Positions 33,001 to 40,062 of a DNA stretch of 64,000 nt are shown in pieces. The translations under genes were made by a program, and so were the position numbers. The stretch comes from JBEIGE01 sp040382055 (GTDB taxonomy: Bacteria; Pseudomonadota; Gammaproteobacteria; Burkholderiales; Burkholderiaceae_C), in NCBI GenBank assembly GCA_040382055.1, contig JBEIGE010000007.1, positions 1-64,000 on the forward strand. Reading direction: 5' to 3'. The notes beneath the pieces were generated by a model that worked only from the letters and a program-made list of their open reading frames with translations, did not search any database and was not told where the DNA came from. Each line of letters starts with the position of its first letter. Position 1 is the first letter of the stretch.

Positions 33001-33628
33001 CGAAGAGGCCGACCGGGAATTGCTGGTGCAGTTGCTCCAGCCCTTGGGCTTTGAGGTGCGTACAGCAGCCAGCGGCTTTGATGCACTCGACCTGATTGCC
33101 ACCGGCTACCAACCTCAGGTGCTGTTGATTGATTTGGCCATGCCCGGCATAGACGGCTGGGAAACCTTGCGCCGCATGCGCGCCCTCATGGGAAATCGCT
33201 TCAACACCATGGCCGTGGCCATTGTGTCGGCCAATGCTTTTGACAAGGGCTTGGACAACGACCTGAACATTCCCGTGGAAGACTTTGTGCTCAAGCCGGT
33301 ACGCCACAGCGAGTTGCTGGACTGGCTGGAACGCCGTCTGGCCCTGACCTGGGTGGACGAAGCGCTTGATGGGGCTGGCAACAGCGCGCCAGTTGCCGCT
33401 ACACCTTCCAGCCCAGGCTTTGCAGCCTATCCTGACCGGTTTGACCTGCAAGCCCTGTTGGAGGTGGTGAACCTGGGGTATTACCGGGGCATCCTGAACA
33501 AGCTCGAAGCCATGCAAGGCGCTCACCCTGACCATGAGCCACTGATCACGGCCCTGCGCGGCCTGGCCCAACATTTCAACTTTGAGCAGATGGCGCAAGT
33601 CTTGCGTGCACAGATCAACCCGTCTTGA
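30083..33628 (+). CDS. NCS1-family transporter fused to a hybrid histidine kinase
   Basis: The product has 1181 residues from ATG 30083; ATG 30101 is an alternative. Residues about 40-490 are a 12-helix nucleobase:cation symporter-1 (NCS1) permease (RRDYNRWVASQTLEDYALRF... PIAWYTGG-type end). A Cys-rich linker at about 526-565 has CVICERDY...C...CSLCC...C...C. Two more membrane helices follow (about 590-690), then a coiled coil, a HisKA domain with ISHELRTPLNS (His near 729), HATPase_c with QDTGPGLS and GSGLGLTIAKML, and a receiver with LLIDLAMPGIDGW (Asp near 1015). It probably senses its transported ligand, such as a purine, pyrimidine, hydantoin or urea-related compound, and signals to the next gene. 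Confidence 0.9.
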   Translation: MFNARIMPQDQAAKSPAVQRITLVRRDYNRWVASQTLEDYALRFTPQGFRKWSEWRVANTAFGAASFLILEAVGATLLVQYGFDNALWAILVTGLIIFLCGLPISIYAARYGVDMDLLTRGAGFGYIGSTITSLIYASFTFIFFALEAAVMAYALELALNIPPLWGYLICSLVVIPLVTFGVSTISRLQVWTQPLWLIMLVVPFAVVLWVDPGAFTGVVSYVGEKATRTGFDLALFGAALTVGIALMTQMGEQADYLRFMPAQTAANRKRWWLAVLMGGPGWVVLGVLKMLGGMLLAYLALSHSVPIERAVDPNQMYLAAYEYVFPNYGWAVAATALFVVVSQIKINVTNAYAGSLAWSNFFSRLTHSHPGRVVWVVFNTLIAFMLMEMNVFQALGEVLGLYSNLAIAWLMAVVADLVINKPLGLSPKGIEFKRAYLYDINPVGVGAMALASVLSVTAHLGVFGPMAQAFSAVIAMVTAFVCSPLIAWYTGGKYYLARGYDPQTSKPDRAGFKAASQARASVLRCVICERDYEGPDMAHCPAYQGAICSLCCTLDARCADLCKPHASLSTQWTATLRWLLPRRTWPYLETGLGYFLLLMLIVVPLLAVVFGLLYQQELKTLSLLSTDSQLLQAPEAALRAGFIKAYMALLALAGIVAWWVVLAHKTRQVAQEESNKQTQLLMQEIESHRQTDEALQTARRVADEARHAADQANQAKSRYISAISHELRTPLNSILGYAQLMGEDSAIPAHRKQAVNVIKRGGEHLLSLIEGTLDIAHIESGKLRLDIKPMQFADRVQEIASLFELEAQAKGLDFAFEAEGALPAVVRADEKRVRQVLINLLGNAIKFTRQGRVTFRIHYAREMAHIAIQDTGPGLSEQEQARIFEPFTRAKTPGSTAPGSGLGLTIAKMLADLMGGELSLTSTPGQGSVFSVKLFLPEVQVFNSLKSAQDSSAAPKTRQGYTGPRVRLLAVDNEEADRELLVQLLQPLGFEVRTAASGFDALDLIATGYQPQVLLIDLAMPGIDGWETLRRMRALMGNRFNTMAVAIVSANAFDKGLDNDLNIPVEDFVLKPVRHSELLDWLERRLALTWVDEALDGAGNSAPVAATPSSPGFAAYPDRFDLQALLEVVNLGYYRGILNKLEAMQGAHPDHEPLITALRGLAQHFNFEQMAQVLRAQINPS

Positions 33629-33633
33629 ACCCC

Positions 33634-34635
33634 ATGCCAGCTAGCTCCGCCGTGTTTCAAACCCTGGACCGCGCCAACAGCGATGTGGTGCTCATCGTGG
33701 ATGACGTGCCCGACAACCTGGCGGTGCTGCACGACGCCTTGGACGAGTCCGGCTACACCGTGCTGCTGGCCACCCATGGCGAGGCCGCATTGGCACGGGC
33801 GGCGCAGGCCTTGCCCGATGTGGTGTTGCTCGACGCCATGATGCCCGGCATGGACGGTTTTGAAGTGGCGCGTCGCCTCAAAGCCACGCCCGCCACCGCG
33901 CATATTCCCATCATCTTCATGACGGGCCTGACAGAAACCGAATACCTGGTGGCTGCTCTGGAAGCGGGCGGTGTGGACTACGTCACCAAGCCGATCAAAC
34001 CCAAGGAGGTGCTTGCCCGCATGCGGGTGCATCTGGCTGGTGCGCGTGAGCGCCGGCAAACCCGCAATGCGCTGGACGCCTTTGGTTATGCCAGCATCAC
34101 GGTGAGGCTGGGCGACGGCCGCCTGATGTGGCAAACCCCGCTGGCGCGTGACCTGCTGCAGCGCTATTACCCCGGTGTGCCGAACCAAACGCCAAACCAA
34201 ACAATTCATGCGCCCGAGCCGGTGCTGGCCTGGCTGCGCCGCCATGCCCAGACGGACGCGGCCACGGGCACTGAGCCACCCCGCCTGAGCATAGAAAACG
34301 GGGCCAAGCGTCTGACCTTCAGGCTGCACCAGCAAACCGGTGACAGCGAGGACGGCGGTGAGTGGCTCATCATCATGCAGGAGGTTTCGGACGACAGCGT
34401 GATAGAAATCATCGCCCTGAGTTTCAAGCTCACCCCGCGCGAAGCGGAAGTGCTGTACTGGGTCATCAAGGGCAAGATCAACCGCGACATTGGCGACATC
34501 CTGGGGGCCAGCGCGGCCACGGTGAAAAAGCATCTGGAGCACGTCTACGCCAAACTTGGCGTCGAAACCCGGACATCGGCTGCGGCCATGGCGCTGACCC
34601 GCATTCGCCAGCTGCATCCGCAGTTTGAAGCTTGA
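33634..34635 (+). CDS. LuxR-type DNA-binding response regulator
   Basis: The product has 333 residues from ATG 33634; a TTG at 33625 overlapping the kinase stop (TTGA) is possible. The receiver domain has DDVPDN, phospho-acceptor Asp67 in VVLLDAMMPGMDGFE, Thr in FMTGLTE and Lys119 in VTKPIKP. A middle region of about 100 residues follows, then a LuxR/FixJ helix-turn-helix with LTPREAEVLYWVIKGKINRDIG...VKKHLEHVYAKLGV. It is the evident partner of the transporter-kinase. Targets are likely to include the divergent urease operon or the genes downstream, as an inference from position. Confidence 0.92.
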   Translation: MPASSAVFQTLDRANSDVVLIVDDVPDNLAVLHDALDESGYTVLLATHGEAALARAAQALPDVVLLDAMMPGMDGFEVARRLKATPATAHIPIIFMTGLTETEYLVAALEAGGVDYVTKPIKPKEVLARMRVHLAGARERRQTRNALDAFGYASITVRLGDGRLMWQTPLARDLLQRYYPGVPNQTPNQTIHAPEPVLAWLRRHAQTDAATGTEPPRLSIENGAKRLTFRLHQQTGDSEDGGEWLIIMQEVSDDSVIEIIALSFKLTPREAEVLYWVIKGKINRDIGDILGASAATVKKHLEHVYAKLGVETRTSAAAMALTRIRQLHPQFEA

Positions 34636-34665
34636 GTTTCACGCTTGACCAGGTCGCTTGAGGTT

Positions 34666-36762
34666 ATGGCTGGTCGTTTTGCGTGTATTGGTTGTGGTTC
34701 AGTTCTGGCTGCCTGTCTGGCCTTGGGTCTGACCAAGCCCGCTTTTGCCGATGTAGGCCATTTGCCTGAAATCCAGATCTTGGGGCCGCAGGACGCCCAG
34801 ATCGGTTCGGCTGACAGTGCCAGTGAAGGTGCTGCCGGACGTAATTCCTTTCAAAGCCGTCCCAAGCTCAGACCGGGCGACATCATTGAAGCGGTGCCCG
34901 GCGTTGTTGCCACCCAGCACTCGGGAGACGGCAAAGCCAACCAGTATTTTCTGCGCGGCTTCAACCTTGACCACGGCACCGACTTTTCCATTCAGGTTGA
35001 CGGCATGCCCGTGAACATGCCCAACCATGCACATGGCCAGGGCTATGCAGACTTGAATTTCCTCATTCCCGAGCTCGTCTCAGGCGTGCGCTACCGCAAG
35101 GGTCCGTATTCAGTTGATTCGGGCGATTTCGCTTTGGCCGGCAGCGCCAGCCTGGACTACTTTAGCGCCATCGTGCCTGCGTTTGCGCAAGTCTCACTCG
35201 GCCCCAACAACTATCGCCGCTCATTGCTGGCCGGGTCGCGCAGTCGTGACAACCAGACCTGGCTGGCAGCGCTGGAAGTGCAGGGCGACGACGGCCCTTG
35301 GGTACAACCCCAGGGCCTGAGCAAGCTCAATGCCGTGCTGCGCTATTCGCAAGGCAATACCAGCCAAGGTTGGCACATCACTGGCATGGCTTATGACAAC
35401 CGCTGGAACGCCACCGATCAGATTCCTGAGCGGGCCTTGACGTCTGGCGCGTTGTCGCGGTTTGGTACCTTAGACCCCACCGACGGCGGCAGCACCCGCC
35501 GCCTGAGTCTGTCCGGCCAGTGGTTCAAGCAGGGCCCGCAAGGCAAAACCCAGATCAGCGCCTACGCCATTGACTACCGCTTGAACCTGTGGTCCAACTT
35601 CACCTATTTTCTGGATAACCCGGTACGGGGTGACCAGTTCGAGCAAGCCGATCAGCGTCGCATCTATGGAGCCCAAATCACGCACAGCATCAGCCATGCG
35701 GTGGCCGGCTATGACGGTGTCTTGAGTCTGGGCAGCAGCTGGAGAGGTGACCGTATTGGCAGCGTAGGGCTGTATGCCACGCAAGCCCGTGAGCGATTTG
35801 CCACGGTGCGGGACGATACGATTGCGCAGGACTTGTTCTCGGCGTATGGCCAGCAGCTGCTCATGCTCAGCCCACGCTGGCGGGCCTATGCCGGGCTGCG
35901 TGGCGACGTGCAGAATTACCGCGTTACCGGCCAGGAACCGGTTTACGGGCCCGCCAACAGCGGCCAGGGTCGTGATGCTTTGCTCAGTCCCAAAGCGGGC
36001 GTGGCTTGGACCTTGACGCCCAGTTACGAGCTGTATGCCAACGCCGGCGAAGGCTTTCATAGCAACGATGTGCGTGGTGCCACCCTGAGTACCGACCCTA
36101 AAACCGGTTTGCCCGCCGACCGGGTTCCGGTGATGGTCAAGGGCCGGGGTACCGAGTTGGGTGTGCGTTACATGCCCGGCCCCGGGCTGTCGGCAACGCT
36201 GGCCGCCTGGCACCTCCGGCTGGATTCCGAGCTGGTGTATGTGGGCGACGCAGGAGCTACCGAGCCTGGCCGTGCCAGCCTGCGCAACGGTCTGGAAGCG
36301 TCGCTGCGCTGGACACCTGCACCGGCCTGGCGTTTTGAGCTTGATGCGGCAGTTTCCCGGGCCCGCTTTGAGGGAGAGCCTGCCGCAGGTGAAGGAAATG
36401 TCATTCCCAATGCCGCCGAGCAGGTGCTGGCCGCCGGTCTGACCTGGCTCAACGGACCGTGGCGCACCACGCTGCGTGTGCGCCACATGGGAGCCAGAGC
36501 GCTGGACAGTCTGGGTACCGAGCGGGCATCACCCAACACCCTGCTCAATCTGGGTTTTCGTTATGCCGCGGATAAAAGCCTGACGCTCGGACTCGATGTC
36601 TTCAACCTGCTGGACACCACGGCCAATGACATCGAGTATCAATATGCATCCTGCACCGCAGGGGAAGTTTCTGCCGGCAGCTGTAATGGCGGCATCAATG
36701 GCCGGCATGTGCACCCCATGGTGCCGCGTACCTTGCGACTGACAGCGCGTCTGGGCTTCTGA
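34666..36762 (+). CDS. TonB-dependent outer-membrane receptor
   Basis: The product has 698 residues from ATG 34666, preceded by TTGAGG; the TTG at 34645 is less likely. The signal peptide ends at KPAFA. The plug domain starts GRNSFQSRPKLRPGDIIEAVPGV and contains NQYFLRGFNLDHGTDFSIQVDGMPVN; the barrel ends in PRTLRLTARLGF with a terminal Phe. The ligand is unknown. Its place between the regulator and the urea transporter allows uptake of a nitrogen compound or nickel chelate, both speculative. Confidence 0.9.
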   Translation: MAGRFACIGCGSVLAACLALGLTKPAFADVGHLPEIQILGPQDAQIGSADSASEGAAGRNSFQSRPKLRPGDIIEAVPGVVATQHSGDGKANQYFLRGFNLDHGTDFSIQVDGMPVNMPNHAHGQGYADLNFLIPELVSGVRYRKGPYSVDSGDFALAGSASLDYFSAIVPAFAQVSLGPNNYRRSLLAGSRSRDNQTWLAALEVQGDDGPWVQPQGLSKLNAVLRYSQGNTSQGWHITGMAYDNRWNATDQIPERALTSGALSRFGTLDPTDGGSTRRLSLSGQWFKQGPQGKTQISAYAIDYRLNLWSNFTYFLDNPVRGDQFEQADQRRIYGAQITHSISHAVAGYDGVLSLGSSWRGDRIGSVGLYATQARERFATVRDDTIAQDLFSAYGQQLLMLSPRWRAYAGLRGDVQNYRVTGQEPVYGPANSGQGRDALLSPKAGVAWTLTPSYELYANAGEGFHSNDVRGATLSTDPKTGLPADRVPVMVKGRGTELGVRYMPGPGLSATLAAWHLRLDSELVYVGDAGATEPGRASLRNGLEASLRWTPAPAWRFELDAAVSRARFEGEPAAGEGNVIPNAAEQVLAAGLTWLNGPWRTTLRVRHMGARALDSLGTERASPNTLLNLGFRYAADKSLTLGLDVFNLLDTTANDIEYQYASCTAGEVSAGSCNGGINGRHVHPMVPRTLRLTARLGF

Positions 36763-36779
36763 TATTTCTGATACTTTTG

Positions 36780-36830
36780 GCCATTAGCCCCAATGGCTAT
36801 TAGACTAATAGCTATAAATTGAATAGCTAA
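36780..36830. repeat. Palindrome-rich AT spacer after the TonB receptor
   Basis: Three inverted repeats lie in tandem: GCCATT/AATGGC (36780-36797), TATTAG-A-CTAATA (36798-36810) and AGCTAT/ATAGCT around an AT-rich centre. The block sits in the 80-base gap before the VF530-like gene and may act as terminator or be a small dispersed repeat. Confidence 0.45.
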
Positions 36831-36842
36831 TAAAATTCCCCG

Positions 36843-37160
36843 ATGTCAGCCGCCACGCCTCCCGATCAAGACCTTCCAACCATGGCTGCCAGTCCAGTAA
36901 ACCCGCCTGACCCGCTCGCCGCTAAGGCCCAGACACGCGACCCGCTGCACGGCAAGACACTGGAGGCCATCGTGACGGCGCTGGCGGCCCATTACGGTTG
37001 GGAGGGTCTGGCCCAACGCATTCCGGTGCGTTGCTTCAGCTTTGAGCCCAGCGTCAAGTCCAGTCTCAAATTTTTGCGCAAAACGCCCTGGGCACGCGAC
37101 AAGGTGGAGGGTCTGTACCTGTTCATGCTGCGCGACATCCGGCGCAACGCGTCCAAATAG
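36843..37160 (+). CDS. VF530-like (DUF2132) small protein
   Basis: The product has 105 residues. After a 30-residue Pro-rich extension it matches the VF530 family along its length: DPLHGKTLEAIVTALAAHYGW, IPVRCFSFEPSVKSSLKFLRKTPWAR, VEGLYLFMLR. The family is described as DNA-binding by fold, but its role is not known. It is followed 13 bases later by chrA and probably cotranscribed. Confidence 0.88.
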   Translation: MSAATPPDQDLPTMAASPVNPPDPLAAKAQTRDPLHGKTLEAIVTALAAHYGWEGLAQRIPVRCFSFEPSVKSSLKFLRKTPWARDKVEGLYLFMLRDIRRNASK

Positions 37161-37173
37161 AGCACCGGCCAGC

Positions 37174-38520
37174 ATGCAGCCCGAACCACCCCCCGAGCTC
37201 AGGCCCGTGACCCTGTCGCAAGCGTTGTGGTACTGGCTCAAACTCGGCTTTGTCAGCTTTGGTGGGCCAGCCGGGCAGATAGCCCTGATGCACCACGACC
37301 TGGTGGAGAACAAGCGCTGGATTTCTGAAAAGCGCTTTCTGCATGCCCTGAACTACTGCATGGTGCTGCCAGGACCCGAGGCCCAGCAACTGGCCACCTA
37401 CATTGGCTGGCTGATGCACCGCACCTGGGGTGGCATAGCTGCGGGCGTGCTGTTTGTGCTGCCGTCGCTGGTATTGCTCATCGGTTTGTCCTGGGTATAC
37501 ATCGCGTTCGGTGATGTGCCCCTTGTGGCGGGCTTGTTCTACGGCATCAAACCAGCGGTCACCGCCATCGTGCTGCAAGCGGCGCTGCGCATAGGCTCAA
37601 GGGCCTTGAAAAACAACTGGTTGTGGGGCATTGCCGGGGCGGCTTTCCTGGCCATCTTTGCCTTCGATGTGCCGTTTCCCCTGATTTTGATTGTGGCCGC
37701 GCTCATGGGCTATGCCGGTAGCCGTTTCGCACCTGCCGTCTTTGAGGTCGGGGCGGGGCATGGCACAGCCCATCAGTCCTATGGAGCCGCACTGATTGAT
37801 GACAACACCCCCGTGCCTGAGCACGCCCGGTTTCGTCCGGCCCGCTTGGCCCGAATCCTGGCTGTAGGTGCGCTGCTGTGGGCAGTGCCCATGGGTTTTC
37901 TTGCCTATGTCTATGGCTGGAGCCACACGCTGACGCAAATGGGCTGGTTTTTTACCAAGTCGGCTTTGCTTACCTTCGGTGGGGCCTATGCGGTGCTGCC
38001 CTATGTTTACCAGGGCGCTGTGAGCCACTTTGCCTGGCTGACTCCTGCACAAATGATGGATGGTCTGGCGCTGGGCGAAACCACGCCGGGACCGCTGATC
38101 ATGGTGGTGGCATTTGTTGGTTTCGTGGGCGGCTATGTCAAGGCCGTGTTCGGACCGGATTCCCTGTTTCTTGCGGGAGCTGTGGCCGCCACCCTGGTGA
38201 CCTGGTTTACCTTTTTGCCGTCGTTCATTTTTATTCTGGCCGGTGGCCCGCTGGTAGAAAGCTCGCGTAACACGCTTCCATTGACCGCGCCACTGACCGC
38301 CATCACTGCGGCGGTGGTCGGGGTCATCATCAATCTGGCGCTGTTCTTTGCCTACCATGTGCTCTGGCCTGAAGGCTTTGCCGGACAGTTTGACGCCATC
38401 TCAGCCCTGATTGCCGTAGGTGCTGGCGTGGCGCTGCTGCGCTACCAACGCCATGTGATCCACGTCATTGCGGCCTGTGCGCTGGTCGGACTGGTCCTCA
38501 AGCTGACCGGCATGGTCTGA
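37174..38520 (+). CDS. chrA: Chromate transporter ChrA, long-chain type
   Basis: The product has 448 residues from ATG 37174. It contains two homologous CHR halves: the first with LGFVSFGGPAGQIALMHHDLVE...LPGPEAQQLATYIGW, the second with ALLTFGGAYAVLPYVYQGAV...LGETTPGPLIMV. ChrA exports chromate, giving resistance. It has no obvious link to urea use. A hairpin at 38536-38553 follows. Confidence 0.93.
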   Translation: MQPEPPPELRPVTLSQALWYWLKLGFVSFGGPAGQIALMHHDLVENKRWISEKRFLHALNYCMVLPGPEAQQLATYIGWLMHRTWGGIAAGVLFVLPSLVLLIGLSWVYIAFGDVPLVAGLFYGIKPAVTAIVLQAALRIGSRALKNNWLWGIAGAAFLAIFAFDVPFPLILIVAALMGYAGSRFAPAVFEVGAGHGTAHQSYGAALIDDNTPVPEHARFRPARLARILAVGALLWAVPMGFLAYVYGWSHTLTQMGWFFTKSALLTFGGAYAVLPYVYQGAVSHFAWLTPAQMMDGLALGETTPGPLIMVVAFVGFVGGYVKAVFGPDSLFLAGAVAATLVTWFTFLPSFIFILAGGPLVESSRNTLPLTAPLTAITAAVVGVIINLALFFAYHVLWPEGFAGQFDAISALIAVGAGVALLRYQRHVIHVIAACALVGLVLKLTGMV

Positions 38521-38535
38521 GCAACTTGCCAGGGC

Positions 38536-38553
38536 ATACGCCACACGGCGTAT
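38536..38553 (+). terminator. Hairpin between chrA and urtA
   Basis: ATACGCC at 38536-38542 and GGCGTAT at 38547-38553 form a seven-base-pair stem with an ACAC loop, 15 bases past chrA. It lacks a T tract and may instead be an operator. The rest of the 160-base gap to urtA shows no sigma-54 type site that I can find by eye; CGGAGTAAG at about 38666-38674 is the ribosome binding site. Confidence 0.4.
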
Positions 38554-38680
38554 AGGCAGTTCGAGTCTGTCTGCTTAAAGTGGTTCATCGCTGACGAAAG
38601 GCTGTTTTAGCCTGCCTCAGCGAATACGCTGCCAGCCGGGACAGCGAACCTCAACTTTCATTTAATCGGAGTAAGAACCC

Positions 38681-39952
38681 ATGACACAACGTCGTTTTAC
38701 ATTGAAGGCACTCACGGCTGCCGTTGCACTGGCCGGCCTGTCGATTCTGCCCGCCCACGCCCAATCCGGCGGAACCATCAAGGTCGGCGTGCTGCACAGC
38801 CTGTCTGGCACCATGGCCATTTCTGAAACTGTGCTGAAAGATACCGTGTTGATGGCAATTGATGAGATCAATGCCAAGGGCGGCGTGCTGGGCAAGAAGC
38901 TTGAGCCCGTGATTGTTGACCCAGCCTCCAACTGGCCTTTGTTTGCCGAGAAAACCAAGCAGCTGCTGGGTCAGGACAAAGTCGCAGTCATCTTCGGTTG
39001 CTGGACTTCGGTGTCGCGCAAATCGGTACTGCCCGTGGTTGAAGAAATGAATGGCTTGCTGTTCTATCCGGTTCAGTACGAAGGCGAAGAGCTCTCCAAA
39101 AACGTGTTTTATACCGGCGCTGCTCCTAACCAGCAGGCCATTCCTGCTGTGGACTACCTGATGAGCAAAGAAGGCGGAGCCGCCAAGCGTTGGGTGTTGT
39201 TGGGTACTGACTACGTTTACCCCCGCACCACCAACAAGATTCTGCGTGCCTACCTCAAGAGCAAGGGCGTGAAAGATTCAGACATTGACGAGAAATACAC
39301 CCCGTTTGGCCACAGCGACTACCAGACCATCGTGGCAGACGTGAAGAAATTTTCTGCAGGTGGCAAAACAGCCGTGGTGTCCACCATCAACGGTGACTCC
39401 AACGTGCCCTTCTACAAAGAACTTGGCAACGCCGGCCTGAAGGCCAAAGATGTGCCTGTGGTGGCTTTCTCGGTGGGTGAAGAAGAGCTGCGCGGCGTGG
39501 ACACCAAGCCTTTGGTGGGCCACCTGGCCGCCTGGAACTACTTCCAGTCCATCAAGAACCCGACCAACACCGAGTTCATCAAGAAGTGGAGCGATTACGC
39601 CAAGGCCAAGGGCATCGCCGGTCACAAGGACAAGCCTTTGACCAATGACCCGATGGAAGCCACCTATATCGGTATCAATATGTGGAAACAAGCGGTTGAA
39701 AAAGCCAAGTCCACCGACACTGACAAGGTGATTGCTGCCATGGCTGGCCAGACCTTCAAGGCACCCAGCGGCATTGTGAGCAAGATGGATGAGAAGAACC
39801 ACCACTTGCACAAGTCGGTGTTCATCGGCGAAATCAAGGCTGACGGCCAGTTCAACGTGGTCTGGAAAACACCCGGCCCCGTAGTGGCTGATCCCTGGAG
39901 CGACTACATCCCTGAGAACAAGGGCAAGGTCAACGAGCCAGTCAAGAAATAA
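38681..39952 (+). CDS. urtA: Urea ABC transporter substrate-binding protein UrtA
   Basis: The product has 423 residues with a signal peptide (LKALTAAVALAGLSILPAHAQ). It is a type I periplasmic binding protein with KVGVLHSLSGTMAISET, VIFGCWTSVSRKSVLPVVEE, LLFYPVQYEGEE and NAINADPMEATYIGI-like NDPMEATYIGINMW, all typical of UrtA and amide-binding relatives. It captures urea (or short amides) for UrtBCDE. A stable hairpin follows it, as is common after highly expressed binding-protein genes. Confidence 0.96.
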   Translation: MTQRRFTLKALTAAVALAGLSILPAHAQSGGTIKVGVLHSLSGTMAISETVLKDTVLMAIDEINAKGGVLGKKLEPVIVDPASNWPLFAEKTKQLLGQDKVAVIFGCWTSVSRKSVLPVVEEMNGLLFYPVQYEGEELSKNVFYTGAAPNQQAIPAVDYLMSKEGGAAKRWVLLGTDYVYPRTTNKILRAYLKSKGVKDSDIDEKYTPFGHSDYQTIVADVKKFSAGGKTAVVSTINGDSNVPFYKELGNAGLKAKDVPVVAFSVGEEELRGVDTKPLVGHLAAWNYFQSIKNPTNTEFIKKWSDYAKAKGIAGHKDKPLTNDPMEATYIGINMWKQAVEKAKSTDTDKVIAAMAGQTFKAPSGIVSKMDEKNHHLHKSVFIGEIKADGQFNVVWKTPGPVVADPWSDYIPENKGKVNEPVKK

Positions 39953-39968
39953 CGGGTTTGTTGAGGCG

Positions 39969-40005
39969 TTTTGAGTCCGCCCGTGATCAATGGGCGGATT
40001 CAAAA
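39969..40005 (+). other. Stable stem-loop between urtA and urtB
   Basis: TTTTGA-G-TCCGCCC at 39969-39982 pairs with GGGCGGA-T-TCAAAA at 39992-40005, a 13-base-pair stem with one mismatch and a nine-base loop. No U tract follows on the plus strand, so it is more likely an mRNA-stabilising or attenuating hairpin that keeps urtA expression above that of the membrane components. Confidence 0.75.
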
Positions 40006-40062
40006 AATTGCCTTGTGGGCATGCCTGTTGTTGACTTGCTGTGCCCACACGGGAATTTTCTT

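Noticed and set aside
38521..38680. Possible sigma-54/NtrC promoter for urtA
   Set aside because: Nitrogen control would be expected, but no TGGCAC-N5-TTGC-like element is visible by eye.
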